Shown: positions 28,530 to 37,439 of the stretch, piece after piece
How the letters are laid out: the number at the start of each line of letters is the position of its first letter
Position numbering within the stretch: position 1 is the stretch's first letter
NCBI RefSeq assembly: GCF_900343155.1
Contig: NZ_OUNG01000003.1
Span: 62,001-126,000, forward strand
DNA: 64,000 nucleotides
Source of the DNA: Lactimicrobium massiliense
GTDB taxonomy: Bacteria > Bacillota_I > Bacilli_A > Erysipelotrichales > Erysipelotrichaceae
Reading direction: 5' to 3'
Made by a program: the position numbers and the translations under genes
Notes under the pieces: model-generated
The model's input: the letters and a program-made list of their open reading frames with translations, nothing else
Told to the model about the DNA's origin: nothing
Databases searched by the model: none

Positions 28530-29078
28530 TCAGCGATAATACTGAACGCCATACTCTACTTTGGCAAGATCACTGTCCGGAATCAGCTTCTTCAGAATCT
28601 CACGGGCAAACTCCAGCGAGGCACTCATGCCGCGGCCGGTCACAACATTGCCGTCCGCAACAGCCGGCACCATCATGAACTTGCCGCCAAAGCTCTCATC
28701 ATGAAAGCTCGGGAAGCATGTATAGTATTTATCCTTCAGAATACCCAGGTGTCCCAGCACGGAAGGCGCTGCACAGATTGCACAGGTCAGCTTTCCTGCC
28801 TTGTAATGGGCAAGCACCGCCGCTTTAACGGTATCACTCTTGTCAAGATTGGCTGTGCCAACCTTGCCGCCGGGCAAAACTACGACATCATATGTACTGA
28901 CATCCACATCTTTCAGCAGAAGATCCGCACTGACATCCACGCCATGAGAACCATGCACCGTTAAACGATCACTGATTGAAACCATATCTGTATGGATTCC
29001 TGCTCTTCTCAGCAGATCCACTGTTACCAGAGCTTCACACTCTTCAAAACCATCAGCCAGAAATACAAGACTCTTCAT
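28530..29078 (-). CDS. DJ-1/PfpI family protein
   Basis: 182 residues from the ATG at 29078, preceded by AAGGAGGC; a longer frame to 29126 lacks support. The nucleophile-elbow cysteine is Cys102 in CAICAAPSVLG and the N-terminal acidic partner is in GFEECEA. DJ-1 proteins are described as glyoxalases, chaperones or deglycases; sequence alone does not decide. The hydrogenase gene follows 51 nt later and may be read through from the same promoter. Confidence 0.9.
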   Translation of the reverse strand: MKSLVFLADGFEECEALVTVDLLRRAGIHTDMVSISDRLTVHGSHGVDVSADLLLKDVDVSTYDVVVLPGGKVGTANLDKSDTVKAAVLAHYKAGKLTCAICAAPSVLGHLGILKDKYYTCFPSFHDESFGGKFMMVPAVADGNVVTGRGMSASLEFAREILKKLIPDSDLAKVEYGVQYYR

Positions 29079-29096
29079 TTCAGCCTCCTTGTGAAA

Positions 29097-29102
29097 ATTA
29101 TA
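29097..29102 (-). promoter_or_regulatory. Extended -10 promoter of the DJ-1 gene
   Basis: TATAAT on the minus strand preceded by TGG, about 18 nt before the ATG, leaving a very short leader that contains the ribosome binding site. No good -35 box. Confidence 0.55.
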
Positions 29103-29130
29103 CCATGTTAGTATACACTCCACCACTCAT

Positions 29131-29159
29131 AAAAAGAAGAGTCGGGGCTGTCCGACTCT
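29131..29159 (-). terminator. Orphan minus-strand terminator
   Basis: AGAGTCGG / CCGACTCT hairpin with a 6-nt loop, followed on the minus strand by TCTTTTT. The nearest upstream minus-strand gene stops at 29741, some 580 nt away, so something must be transcribed across the gap. Confidence 0.75.
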
Positions 29160-29740
29160 CCTTCTCTTCATTCCGCTTCACAATATCCTGTCAGTTTCTA
29201 TTTCAGCTTCTTTGCATTTCATGCTTATGATGGCACAACCGATTCTCTTTCATCTTGCCCATCTGCTTACATATACAGGATTCCTGATGTGTTTTGTTTT
29301 CCTTTTCGCTTTTGTTCAGCCATTGCTGACCACTGAAAGGCAGATCATGTCATGTTTTACCTACTGCCGCTGCTGTTACAATTGCGGCGCTCATGAACTT
29401 TTCCTTTTTCCTCACTGCCAGCTCATGTTCCAAGAGACTTACCCTATACACAGGGCACCATGAACAGCTTTTTCATGTCTGCGGATTGTTTCCAGTGGCT
29501 TCGCTCTGCGCTTCCATCAGGCTTTGACAGAAATATCAGAAGTCAGAATTGAATGCTTTGTTATTTGCAGGTTTCTATGACCTGCCTCCATAAATTCCTG
29601 GTTTCATTGGATACCTCCCGGCTCTCATTCGGTTGGCTCTTTCTCTTTGCACTTATATAATAGCTTTCCGCGGTATCATTACCAGTCTTGTATTTCAAAT
29701 TTATTTCAGCTATATTGTTTATGTTAGGGCTTACATAAAC
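29160..29740. other. 580-nt gap without a convincing gene
   Basis: No frame on either strand has a family signature or a clear ribosome binding site; the longest plus-strand frame (29212-29463) is hydrophobic and Phe/Cys-rich with no start signal. On the minus strand several tiny frames occur, none longer than about 20 codons. The terminator at 29131-29159 shows that transcription on the minus strand crosses or starts within this gap. It may be a long 3' UTR of the ROK gene, a decayed gene or a small RNA. Confidence 0.5.
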
Positions 29741-30643
29741 TTAATCTGCATTTTCAATTAACTGACGATAATTATAAACGGCACCAAACATTCTGGCATT
29801 GGAATGAAAGTCTGATTCTACAACCTCCGGCTCCCAGATGTTATGATACGGCACGTTTTCAAAGCGTCTGTGTACAGCTTCCTGGATTAATTTCAGAAAG
29901 ACAGGCTCAGAAATATTGCCGCCGATGACGATCCTGGAGGAATCGATGACACACTGGATGTTATACAAATAGGAGGCCAGCCCGTCGCAATACGTATTTA
30001 CTCCACGCAGGACATCCGGGTCGTTCTGCTGCAGCCGCATCATGATCCGGATCACATTCATATCATCACGTCCGGTTGCCTCATTAACACACTGCGCCAG
30101 GGAATCCACACCGCTTGTCTGTGAAAAAATACCATTTTTGCCATAGCGGTCCTGGTAGTCTGCACGCATATAGGAAAATTCGCCGGCTGCGTAATGGGCG
30201 CCATCACACAGTTTGCCATCCATAATCACCGCACCGCCAATGCCGCCGCCAAGAATCATGACCATCATGCCATTGCGGATTCCCTTGAGGGCACCATAGC
30301 CGATTTCAGCCATGGCTGCTGCCTTGGCATCGTTGGCAATGACAGTCTTCAAGCCAGTCAGTTCCTTTACTTCTTCCGCATAGTCCATATTATGAACCCA
30401 GCGGAAAACGCCGCCAGAGTAGGCAATGCCTTTTTTACGGTCAATGACACCAGGCATCGTGATGGAGATTCCATCCACCTGATCTTTATATCTGGCTGCC
30501 ACATCACAAAGAGGTTCAAACAACTCTTCTTTGCATGACATGCCAAAGGTCATGCGGCCGCTGTCCATCAGATCCAGGCACTGCGAGACAATGCCATAGC
30601 GGAACGTGCCATTGTCAATATCAAAACATAAATAATTCTTCAC
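29741..30643 (-). CDS. ROK-family sugar kinase homologue
   Basis: 300 residues from a GTG at 30643, chosen because GGAGG lies 7 nt upstream; a longer frame to 30676 starts before that site. ROK proteins are glucokinases and related sugar kinases. The catalytic IANDAKAAAMAE and LGGGIGGAVI motifs are clear. The phosphate loop is FDIDNGTF rather than DIGGT, and the usual ROK zinc motif (CxCGxxGCxE) is missing, with FSQTSGVDS in its place. It may use an unusual substrate or lack full kinase activity. Transcribed from its own promoter. Confidence 0.85.
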   Translation of the reverse strand: MKNYLCFDIDNGTFRYGIVSQCLDLMDSGRMTFGMSCKEELFEPLCDVAARYKDQVDGISITMPGVIDRKKGIAYSGGVFRWVHNMDYAEEVKELTGLKTVIANDAKAAAMAEIGYGALKGIRNGMMVMILGGGIGGAVIMDGKLCDGAHYAAGEFSYMRADYQDRYGKNGIFSQTSGVDSLAQCVNEATGRDDMNVIRIMMRLQQNDPDVLRGVNTYCDGLASYLYNIQCVIDSSRIVIGGNISEPVFLKLIQEAVHRRFENVPYHNIWEPEVVESDFHSNARMFGAVYNYRQLIENAD

Positions 30644-30700
30644 GAAGCTTCCTCCGTTGGCTCCCTGCCGTATCACAAAATGCCAAATGCTCTGTTTCTT

Positions 30701-30728
30701 ATTATATGCCTGCAGACTGTCTTTGCAA
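30701..30728 (-). promoter_or_regulatory. Promoter of the ROK gene
   Basis: On the minus strand TTGCAA (30723-30728) and TATAAT (30701-30706) are separated by 16 bp. Leader of about 50 nt to the GTG start. Confidence 0.7.
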
Positions 30729-30734
30729 AATAAC

Positions 30735-30760
30735 AGAAAAACAGGACATCTCTGCCCTGT
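30735..30760 (-). terminator. Terminator after typA
   Basis: 8-bp stem ACAGGGCA / TGTCCTGT (one G-T pair) with a GAGA loop and T-run on the minus strand, 6 nt after the typA stop. Confidence 0.75.
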
Positions 30761-30766
30761 GATCTG

Positions 30767-32614
30767 TTACTTGGAATTTTCTTCCTGTGCATCGAGCTTG
30801 CCAAGTGCACGATAGTGACGGCGTCTGTCAATCTCCGTCAGATACTTCTTGCGGACACGGATATCTGTCGGTGTGACTTCGACAAGTTCATCATCATTGA
30901 TGAACTCAACCGCACCTTCCAATGTCAGAATGCGCGGCGGAACAAGCTTCATGGCTTCATCATTTCCGGTAGAACGCACAGCTGTCATCTTCTTATTCTT
31001 GATCGGATTGACGCCCATATCCATATTCTTGCTGGAAACACCGATGATCATGCCTTCATAGACCGGTGTCTGAGCACCAATGAACAACTGGCCTCTTTCC
31101 TGAATATTCCAGAGTGCATAGGTCATGGCATTTCCGGTTTCCGTTGAAATCAGAGCACCGTTTTCACGCTGCGGAATTTCACCCTTCCATGGCTCATAGT
31201 CCGCAAGACGCTGCACAATCGTACCTTCGCCATGCGTCATATTAATGAAGTCACTGCGGAAACCAATCAGGCCTCTGGTAGGAACCATGTACGTAATACG
31301 TGTATACGTACCGATCTCTTCCATGTCATTCAGAACACCTTTACGCACATTCAAGGCGGAGATGACAGCACCGGAATATTCTGTCGGTACATCAATGACA
31401 ACTTCCTCAACCGGCTCGCACTGTACGCCATCAATTTTCTTGAGAATAACCTGCGGACGGGATACTGCAACTTCATATCCCTCACGGCGCATCTGTTCCA
31501 ACAGAACCGTCAGATGCAGCTCACCACGGCCGGATACCTTGAAGGTATCTGTGGAGTCGGTGTCTTCCACTTTCAGGCCGACATTGACTTCCAGTTCCTT
31601 TTCCAGTCTTTCACGGATATTGCGGGAAGTCACATACTTACCGGACTGACCTGCAAACGGTGAATCATTGACCATAAAGTTCATGGACAGAGTCGGCTCT
31701 TCAATCTTGATGGCAGGCATTGGATCAGGCGCGCCAACCGGGCACAGCGTATCACCGATGTTGATATCAGGAATACCGGAGATCATGCAGATTTCACCGC
31801 ACTGGATCTCATCAACAGAAATACGGCTCAGTCCCTTATAGACAAAGATCTGGTTTGTCTTGCCCTGATGAATCGTACCATTGGCATTGCACACTTCATA
31901 TGGTGTGGCAGCCTTCAGAGTACCCTTGTAAATACGGCCGATGCCAAGTCTGCCAATATAGTCATCATAAGCCAGTGCACAGATCTGCATCTGTACCGGT
32001 TCATCCATCAGGTTCGGATACGGCTGGGTATGATGAATGATCGTCTCAAACAGCGGCACGATATCGTTGTTGGTATCCTTGTCCCAGTCATAGCGGACAA
32101 TACCTTCTCTTGCCACGCCATACAGGATCGGGAAGTCCAGCTGATCATCCGTCGCATTCAGCTCCAGGAACAGATCATAAACTTCATCAATAACCTCGGT
32201 TGCACGCTGGTCTGCTTTATCCATCTTATTGATCAGCAGAATCGGACGCAGGCCGATCTCCAGAGACTTGCTCAGAACGAAACGGGTCTGCGGCATCGGT
32301 CCTTCGGCACTGTCAACCAGCAGGATGACCGTATCCACGGTACGCATGATACGCTCAACTTCGGAAGAGAAATCCGCATGACCTGGTGTATCGACAATGT
32401 TGATCTTATAGTCCTTATACGTAACCGAGCAGTTTTTGGAATAAATCGTGATGCCGCGCTCACGCTCCAGATCATTGGAGTCCATGATGCAGTCCACAAC
32501 CTTCTCGTTGTCCTTGAAGACATGGCTCTGCTTGAGGAACGCATTGACAAGCGTACTCTTGCCTGCGTCGACGTGGGCAATCACTGCAATATTGATAATC
32601 TTCTGATAATCCAT
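30767..32614 (-). CDS. typA: Ribosome-associated GTPase TypA/BipA
   Basis: 615 residues, full length. Translational GTPase that binds the 70S ribosome and aids 50S assembly and stress growth. G1 is AHVDAGKST (14-22) where most TypA proteins read HVDHGKTT; G3 DTPGHADF and G4 NKMD are normal, as are the EF-G-like domains and the C-terminal TypA-specific domain. Ribosome binding site GAGGTGA precedes the ATG. Single-gene unit with its own promoter and terminator. Confidence 0.96.
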   Translation of the reverse strand: MDYQKIINIAVIAHVDAGKSTLVNAFLKQSHVFKDNEKVVDCIMDSNDLERERGITIYSKNCSVTYKDYKINIVDTPGHADFSSEVERIMRTVDTVILLVDSAEGPMPQTRFVLSKSLEIGLRPILLINKMDKADQRATEVIDEVYDLFLELNATDDQLDFPILYGVAREGIVRYDWDKDTNNDIVPLFETIIHHTQPYPNLMDEPVQMQICALAYDDYIGRLGIGRIYKGTLKAATPYEVCNANGTIHQGKTNQIFVYKGLSRISVDEIQCGEICMISGIPDINIGDTLCPVGAPDPMPAIKIEEPTLSMNFMVNDSPFAGQSGKYVTSRNIRERLEKELEVNVGLKVEDTDSTDTFKVSGRGELHLTVLLEQMRREGYEVAVSRPQVILKKIDGVQCEPVEEVVIDVPTEYSGAVISALNVRKGVLNDMEEIGTYTRITYMVPTRGLIGFRSDFINMTHGEGTIVQRLADYEPWKGEIPQRENGALISTETGNAMTYALWNIQERGQLFIGAQTPVYEGMIIGVSSKNMDMGVNPIKNKKMTAVRSTGNDEAMKLVPPRILTLEGAVEFINDDELVEVTPTDIRVRKKYLTEIDRRRHYRALGKLDAQEENSK

Positions 32615-32648
32615 ATGCTCACCTCATTCTTAATCTCGAAACGTGTCT

Positions 32649-32677
32649 ATTATATTGAGTTGGTCTGCATAAATCAA
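32649..32677 (-). promoter_or_regulatory. Promoter of typA
   Basis: Minus-strand TTGATT (32672-32677), 17-bp spacer, TATAAT (32649-32654). Near consensus for a housekeeping sigma factor. Confidence 0.8.
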
Positions 32678-32702
32678 CTGCACTGCCAGCAGATGCGCGC
32701 AC

Positions 32703-32730
32703 ATAAAAAGCACCGGATTTCCGGTGCTTT
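32703..32730 (-). terminator. Terminator after the flavin reductase gene
   Basis: AAAGCACCGG / CCGGTGCTTT perfect 10-bp stem with a 4-nt loop and T-run on the minus strand, 6 nt after the stop. Confidence 0.88.
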
Positions 32731-32735
32731 GCGCC

Positions 32736-35321
32736 TTATTTCTGATCAGCGTCAATTGCATTGGCAGCTGTGCGTCCAGAGACAAAGATCTCAACAATCG
32801 CATTGCCGCCCAGACGGTTGCCGCCATGGATGCCGCCCGTGACCTCACCAGCCGCATACAGACCCTTGATGACATTGCCCTTTTCATCCAGGACATGGCG
32901 TTCATCGTCAATTGTCAAGCCACCCATTGTATGGTGTGTGCTCGGTGCCAGCAGGCGGACCTTGAGCTGTACGCCATCCAGTGTATAAGTATCTTCCTTG
33001 TAGTTGCCGTTTTCATCTTTTTCGGCATTGCCGATCAGTGCTGTCCAGCCGGTCTTTTCCGGATCCAGGTCTTCACCCTTGTTCTCCATCAGTGCCTTGT
33101 CATAAGCCAGAATGGTTTCCTTGACCTGCTCACCAGTGCAGTCAAAGCCAAGCTGTTTGAACAGATCGTCAAGCTGATCAACGGTGCGGGTGTACTGACG
33201 GTTTTCCACGTCACTGTTCCACAGCGTCAGGTCACTGTCCTTCGGTGTGCCATATGGATACGGGCCAGGAATTGCCTGCGATGCATTGGCAATTTCAATG
33301 ACAGTGCCCTGAGCGCCATCATAGCTGACACCATTTTCAAACTCGCCAAGAGACAATACATCACGTTCACTTGTCTCATTGACATAGCGGGTGCCATCCT
33401 TCGGATTCAGATAGATCGCATAGTTGCCGCCGCCAAAGGCCAGGTTGCCATTGTCAACCCAGGAGATCGGCATCATCTGTGTCCAGCCCATGCCGGTAGT
33501 GCCGGCACCAACTTCTGTACCCATGTCAATGCCATCACCAACCAGTGAAGAACGGTTGGTTGTCTTTGTGGAAGAAGTAATATCGCCATCAGCCCAGTAT
33601 TCGTTGGTATCCATGACACGCTGGATATTGGCTGCATAGCCGCCGGTTGCCAGAACAACGCCCTTGTTGGCATGCAGGGTGACTTCCGTACCGTCATACA
33701 TCTTTGCCTTGACGCCTGTGACAGCACCATCATCTGTCAGCAGAGATTCCGCTTTGGTTCGCGTCATGATTGCATTGTCAGCCGCATTGGCCACCGTGTT
33801 GAGAAGTGTATTCTTCGTGGTTGCAATGTACGTGTTGAAGACGCTCTTGCCCTTGGTGTTGCTGCCATCAGGATCCGCCGTACCATCGCCATCCAGGTCA
33901 CAGCCAAGGAAGTCGTTTTCACGGTTCCACAGTGCGCCGACAATGGTTGGCTGCACAGATTCATCAAACAGAGCTCCCTGGTCTTCCAGCCAGCCCTTGA
34001 GATCCTGGCCGCCTTCAATGAACTGAGAAACCAGCTTGTAGTCGCCATAGATCCACTTTGTGTGGTCAGCATTCGGACGCAAACCGCCATAGTAAGTCTG
34101 GAAGATATGCAGATTGACTGTGGAGAACAGTGTCAGATCGCCTTCATTAACCCCGGCATCCAGCTTGGGCTGTGCCCAGTCAAGATATGCCTGAATCTCT
34201 TTCTTCAGTGCCTTGAGTGTATCCAGATATTCCGCATGGACACCTGCCTGGCTGAGGCTGTCAATATCACCAGCCACAAAGTCATGGTCCTTGAAGTAGC
34301 TTTCATCAAACGGTTCCTCACTCCAGTTCAGAATGGTCTTGAGAACCTTGATGTTGCCATTGGCCATCTTGACCTTGTCATAGGTCTGGCCCTTGTACTC
34401 ACCGGTTGTGGCATCCGGATTGCTTTCATCCCAGCACAGATACTTCTGCACAGACTGGAACTGGCCGCCGGATGCGATGGTGTTGCCGCCGATTTCGGCA
34501 TTTTCTTCGATCACGGCAACAGAATCACCATTCTGGGCTGCCTGCACCGCTGCGGCCATACCGGCACCGCCGGCACCAACGACAACGACATCGTATGTCT
34601 TTTCAATCGGATCCTGTGCCTCATGCACAACCGTATTGCTTTCAAAGCCATCCTGGTCCGATGCCTTTGCCTGCTTTGCTGCATCTGCCAGTGCTTCCTT
34701 GACACCCTTGGAAGTAAAAGTGGCACCAGACACACTGTCAATACCGGAGCCATTGGCTTCCTTTGCATCCGCAAACAGAATGTCATATGCAGGTGTACCA
34801 ATATGATTTGTCTCCTTGGAACTCTTGATCGCAATATCTGTAATGCCATCTTCACTGAACGTGACATCCAGCTGGATTGGTCCATTATAACCGGTGCCTT
34901 CACCAGTATAGGTGCCGGCAGTATACGTAACCGGTACATTTTCATGCTTTGCGGCAGCTGCATAGTCATCCGGATTCAAGCCTGCATTCTTCAATGCATC
35001 CTTGACCGCATTCATGATTGCATTGGATGTAACGGTGGCACCAGACACTGCGTCCACATTCGGAGTCCCGGCATCCACAATCTCCTGCGGCACCTTTTCC
35101 AGAGCCGGATCGGCAATACCTTTGGTCTCCTGCTGATCCGTCACTTCAACATTGGTAATCTCCCCGTTTTTCAGTGTGACTTCAACCGTCACATCCCCAT
35201 TTTTACCTTCGGCAGTCCCCTTGAACGTGCCGCTCTTTTTTCCACATCCGGTCAAAGACCCTAACAGAAGTGCTGTGCACAGCAGCATTGTGCCACTGCG
35301 AAAACATCTTTTTGTGTTCAT
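32736..35321 (-). CDS. Secreted lipoprotein flavin reductase with two FMN-binding domains and a fumarate-reductase-like FAD domain
   Basis: 861 residues from the ATG at 35321 (GGGAGG upstream; a longer frame to 35402 lacks it). Signal peptide with lipobox LTGC, lipid on Cys26. Two FMN-binding domains follow, each with the covalent flavinylation motif DxxSGAT: DAVSGAT at 90-96 and DSVSGAT at 195-201 (acceptors Thr96 and Thr201). The FAD domain begins with VVVGAGGAGMAA (about 245) and ends with HHTMGG and GGIHGGNRLGGNAI, as in flavocytochrome c/urocanate reductase enzymes. It should reduce an external enoate-type acceptor in anaerobic respiration. The ApbE flavin transferase is not in the window. 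A MerR gene is divergent. Confidence 0.93.
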   Translation of the reverse strand: MNTKRCFRSGTMLLCTALLLGSLTGCGKKSGTFKGTAEGKNGDVTVEVTLKNGEITNVEVTDQQETKGIADPALEKVPQEIVDAGTPNVDAVSGATVTSNAIMNAVKDALKNAGLNPDDYAAAAKHENVPVTYTAGTYTGEGTGYNGPIQLDVTFSEDGITDIAIKSSKETNHIGTPAYDILFADAKEANGSGIDSVSGATFTSKGVKEALADAAKQAKASDQDGFESNTVVHEAQDPIEKTYDVVVVGAGGAGMAAAVQAAQNGDSVAVIEENAEIGGNTIASGGQFQSVQKYLCWDESNPDATTGEYKGQTYDKVKMANGNIKVLKTILNWSEEPFDESYFKDHDFVAGDIDSLSQAGVHAEYLDTLKALKKEIQAYLDWAQPKLDAGVNEGDLTLFSTVNLHIFQTYYGGLRPNADHTKWIYGDYKLVSQFIEGGQDLKGWLEDQGALFDESVQPTIVGALWNRENDFLGCDLDGDGTADPDGSNTKGKSVFNTYIATTKNTLLNTVANAADNAIMTRTKAESLLTDDGAVTGVKAKMYDGTEVTLHANKGVVLATGGYAANIQRVMDTNEYWADGDITSSTKTTNRSSLVGDGIDMGTEVGAGTTGMGWTQMMPISWVDNGNLAFGGGNYAIYLNPKDGTRYVNETSERDVLSLGEFENGVSYDGAQGTVIEIANASQAIPGPYPYGTPKDSDLTLWNSDVENRQYTRTVDQLDDLFKQLGFDCTGEQVKETILAYDKALMENKGEDLDPEKTGWTALIGNAEKDENGNYKEDTYTLDGVQLKVRLLAPSTHHTMGGLTIDDERHVLDEKGNVIKGLYAAGEVTGGIHGGNRLGGNAIVEIFVSGRTAANAIDADQK

Positions 35322-35367
35322 CTTTCCTCCCATAACTTGAACATTTCCGGATTTGTTCACTATGATT

Positions 35368-35398
35368 ATTAAAAACCCTGTACCTGATACAGAGTCAA
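35368..35398 (-). promoter_or_regulatory. MerR-type promoter and operator of the flavin reductase
   Basis: On the minus strand TTGACT (35393-35398) and TTTAAT (35368-35373) are 19 bp apart, longer than the normal 17, as in MerR-activated promoters. Between them lies the perfect inverted repeat CTGTA-N5-TACAG (35378-35392), the expected place for a MerR dimer. The divergent MerR gene starts at 35439. Leader to the reductase ATG is about 40 nt. Confidence 0.8.
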
Positions 35399-35438
35399 TC
35401 ATTTTTGTGAATTATTTCGTAAGTGGGGGTGTATTTCT

Positions 35439-36263
35439 ATGTATATTCATGAACTGGCAGAACTGACCAATACCAATCCCGAAACGATCCGGATGTACCG
35501 TAAGAAAGGCCTGCTGCATCCATCCAGACAGAAAAACGGTTATTACGATTATTCCATGGCAGACTTTGCGTCTCTCATACACCTGCGCAAACTGCGTGAA
35601 TATACAATGTCGCTCAATGATATCGACCATGCTCTCTCTGCATCCAATCCCATGAAGCTGCTGGACAGTTTCAGCCAGAAGGAGCAGGCAATCAAAGAAC
35701 AGATTGCGGGGCTGCAGGAAAAAATACGTTTTCTGGAACTGGAAAAGCGGCATATCTGCGAAACCATGAGTGAAGGCTTTGACAGCGTACAGATCATGCA
35801 GTCCGTTGACACCAAGATTGACTTCTATCCGCCCTTCCAGGAAGCTGCCTCAACTCTGCTGTCACTGCACTATCTGACCACAACGATCTGCCTGTATATA
35901 CCAAAAGAGATTCTGAATGGCCCCATCATAGACAAAGAGATTCCCCTGCAGGCAGGTATCGGCACCTACAAATACATGCTTAAAGATGATGCAGACATAC
36001 CGGAAAAGGCCGTGGTGATTCCCAACGGCAGGTGCATTTCCCAGTTGATTTCCCTGCAGGATCTGACCCGCATCAATATTCTTTCCCTGGCACCGATGAT
36101 GGCCTATGCCAGAACAAACAAAACACCTTTTCTGTCTGATACCACAGCCTATCTTGCTGCAGTCAATTACCAGCAGGATAAACCGGTCTATACATTCCGG
36201 CTGCGTGCCTGCATAGAAAAAAATGATATCCGTGATCCGGATACCAGGATTTCTCAGAACTGA
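35439..36263 (+). CDS. MerR-family transcription activator
   Basis: 274 residues. N-terminal winged HTH (YIHELAELTNTNPETIRMYR, then GLLHPSRQKNGYYDY) of MerR type, a coiled-coil dimer helix (about 88-112, EQAIKEQIAGLQEKIRF), then a C-terminal effector domain of about 150 residues resembling the BltR/GyrI-like class that binds small organic ligands. No metal-binding cysteine pattern. Divergent from the flavin reductase with a MerR-type operator between, so it most likely switches the reductase on when its substrate is present. Its end overlaps the end of the convergent gene at 36254. Confidence 0.88.
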   Translation: MYIHELAELTNTNPETIRMYRKKGLLHPSRQKNGYYDYSMADFASLIHLRKLREYTMSLNDIDHALSASNPMKLLDSFSQKEQAIKEQIAGLQEKIRFLELEKRHICETMSEGFDSVQIMQSVDTKIDFYPPFQEAASTLLSLHYLTTTICLYIPKEILNGPIIDKEIPLQAGIGTYKYMLKDDADIPEKAVVIPNGRCISQLISLQDLTRINILSLAPMMAYARTNKTPFLSDTTAYLAAVNYQQDKPVYTFRLRACIEKNDIRDPDTRISQN

Positions 36264-36880
36264 TTTTCAACGCCAAGCAGTTTTGCATTGACAAGACGTG
36301 TAAACAAAGAGACAAGCGGGCCCAGCAGGAAGGTACATACAAGTGTGCCGATGCCGATCAGGCCGCCGGAAAGCCATGCCACAAGTGCACACATGGCATC
36401 TGTGAATACCCGGCAGCCAAAATATGGCAGATGCAGATGATCGCGCAGACTGATTGCTGCATAGTCATACGGAGCAATACCTTCGTTGGATGCCTGGTAT
36501 AAAGAAGAACCGTAGCAGGTAACCACCACCGCCGCAAGCATGATCACAATCTTTACCGAAAATGTCTGCGGCAAAGAGAAAGCAGCTGTCAGCATATTGT
36601 AAAAGAAGGTCACCATATAGCCAAGCAGGCCGCCATTGACCAGAGTTCCCCAGCCAATGTACTGTTTTCCAGCCAGGAACTCTACCACCAGCAGCACAAT
36701 ATTTACCAGTAACTGCCAGTTGCCAAGCTGCCAGCCGATCTTGTTTGAAATGGCAATGTTCATCGCAGTATACGCATCATTGCCTGTCAGCGAAAAACGG
36801 AATACAGCAATGCCCAGTGCCAGAATCACATTGCCTGCAACCATACCGGTAATTCTCCGGCCGCGATTTTCTTTGTTCAT
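36254..36880 (-). CDS. YczE/YyaS/YitT-family integral membrane protein
   Basis: 208 residues, about five transmembrane helices, with the family pattern ALGIAVFRFSLTGNDAYTAM near the N-terminus and SNEGIAPYDYAA in the middle. Proteins of this family are of unknown function, some next to surfactin or transport genes. It converges on the MerR gene, overlapping its last codons by 10 nt. The tRNA-operon terminator lies 55 nt upstream. Confidence 0.8.
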   Translation of the reverse strand: MNKENRGRRITGMVAGNVILALGIAVFRFSLTGNDAYTAMNIAISNKIGWQLGNWQLLVNIVLLVVEFLAGKQYIGWGTLVNGGLLGYMVTFFYNMLTAAFSLPQTFSVKIVIMLAAVVVTCYGSSLYQASNEGIAPYDYAAISLRDHLHLPYFGCRVFTDAMCALVAWLSGGLIGIGTLVCTFLLGPLVSLFTRLVNAKLLGVENQF

Positions 36881-36934
36881 TTTGAATCACTCACAAACTT
36901 TCTATCTCTATGATATCTCAGTTCATGACAAAAC

Positions 36935-36960
36935 GAAAAAATCCGGAATGAATTCCGGAT
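36935..36960 (-). terminator. Terminator of the tRNA operon
   Basis: Perfect 8-bp stem ATCCGGAA / TTCCGGAT with a 4-nt loop and TTTTT on the minus strand, 6 nt after the tRNA-Gly 3' end. Confidence 0.9.
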
Positions 36961-36966
36961 CGATCA

Positions 36967-37040
36967 TGGAGCGCGTGAGCAGAATTGAACTGCCGTGTCC
37001 ACCTTGGCAAGGTGGCGTTCTACCATTGAACTACACGCGC
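36967..37040 (-). tRNA. tRNA-Gly (GCC)
   Basis: 74 nt including an encoded CCA. Acceptor arms GCGCGTG / CACGCGC pair perfectly, T-loop TTCAATT, anticodon loop TTGCCAA gives anticodon GCC. Third gene of a Ser-Asp-Gly operon. Confidence 0.95.
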
Positions 37041-37050
37041 ACAATAGAGG

Positions 37051-37124
37051 CGGTTCTGACGAGATTCGAACTCGCGATCTTCTCCGTGACAGGGAGACGA
37101 GATAAGCCACTACTCCACAGAACC
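37051..37124 (-). tRNA. tRNA-Asp (GTC)
   Basis: 74 nt to the discriminator G; the next bases are CCT, so CCA is not encoded. Acceptor arms GGTTCTG / CAGAACC, T-loop TTCGAAT, anticodon GTC. It lies 10 nt from tRNA-Gly. Confidence 0.94.
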
Positions 37125-37128
37125 AGTA

Positions 37129-37219
37129 TGGCGAGGAAAGAGGGATTTGAACCCTCGCGCCGGTTTCCCGACCTATGCCCTTAGCAGGGGCACCTCTTCG
37201 GCCTCTTGAGTATTTCCTC
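37129..37219 (-). tRNA. tRNA-Ser (GCT)
   Basis: 91 nt with encoded CCA and the long variable arm of a class II tRNA (CATAGGTCGGGAAACCGG). Acceptor arms GAGGAAA / TTTCCTC, anticodon GCT. First gene of the operon, 4 nt before tRNA-Asp. Confidence 0.94.
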
Positions 37220-37266
37220 AATATCTGCCAAGCGCATATTGTGTTGCTCTTTTTTAGCGCTCATTC

Positions 37267-37295
37267 ATATTACCATGGGGTATAATTGAAAGCAA
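37267..37295 (-). promoter_or_regulatory. Promoter of the tRNA operon
   Basis: Minus-strand TTGCTT (37290-37295), 17-bp spacer, TAATAT (37267-37272), about 40 nt before the tRNA-Ser 5' end. Confidence 0.72.
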
Positions 37296-37439
37296 CTCTT
37301 TTTTTCTTTTTTGCAGAATTTTCTGCATTTTCATCTCTGACCACCTGATATCATACAACAGAAAGCATTACTGCATAAGCCTGTTTTCAGCTGCCTGCAT
37401 CCAATATAATCAAGCCAGAAGACACAGAAAGGATTCCTC

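Noticed and set aside
29212-29463. 83-codon hydrophobic plus-strand frame in the gap before the ROK gene
   Set aside because: No ribosome binding site, no conserved pattern, and a minus-strand terminator nearby suggests transcription the other way.
33672-35264. 530-codon open frame on the plus strand opposite the flavin reductase gene
   Set aside because: It mirrors the codon pattern of the real gene on the other strand, has no family motif, no binding site, and the minus-strand protein has clear domains.
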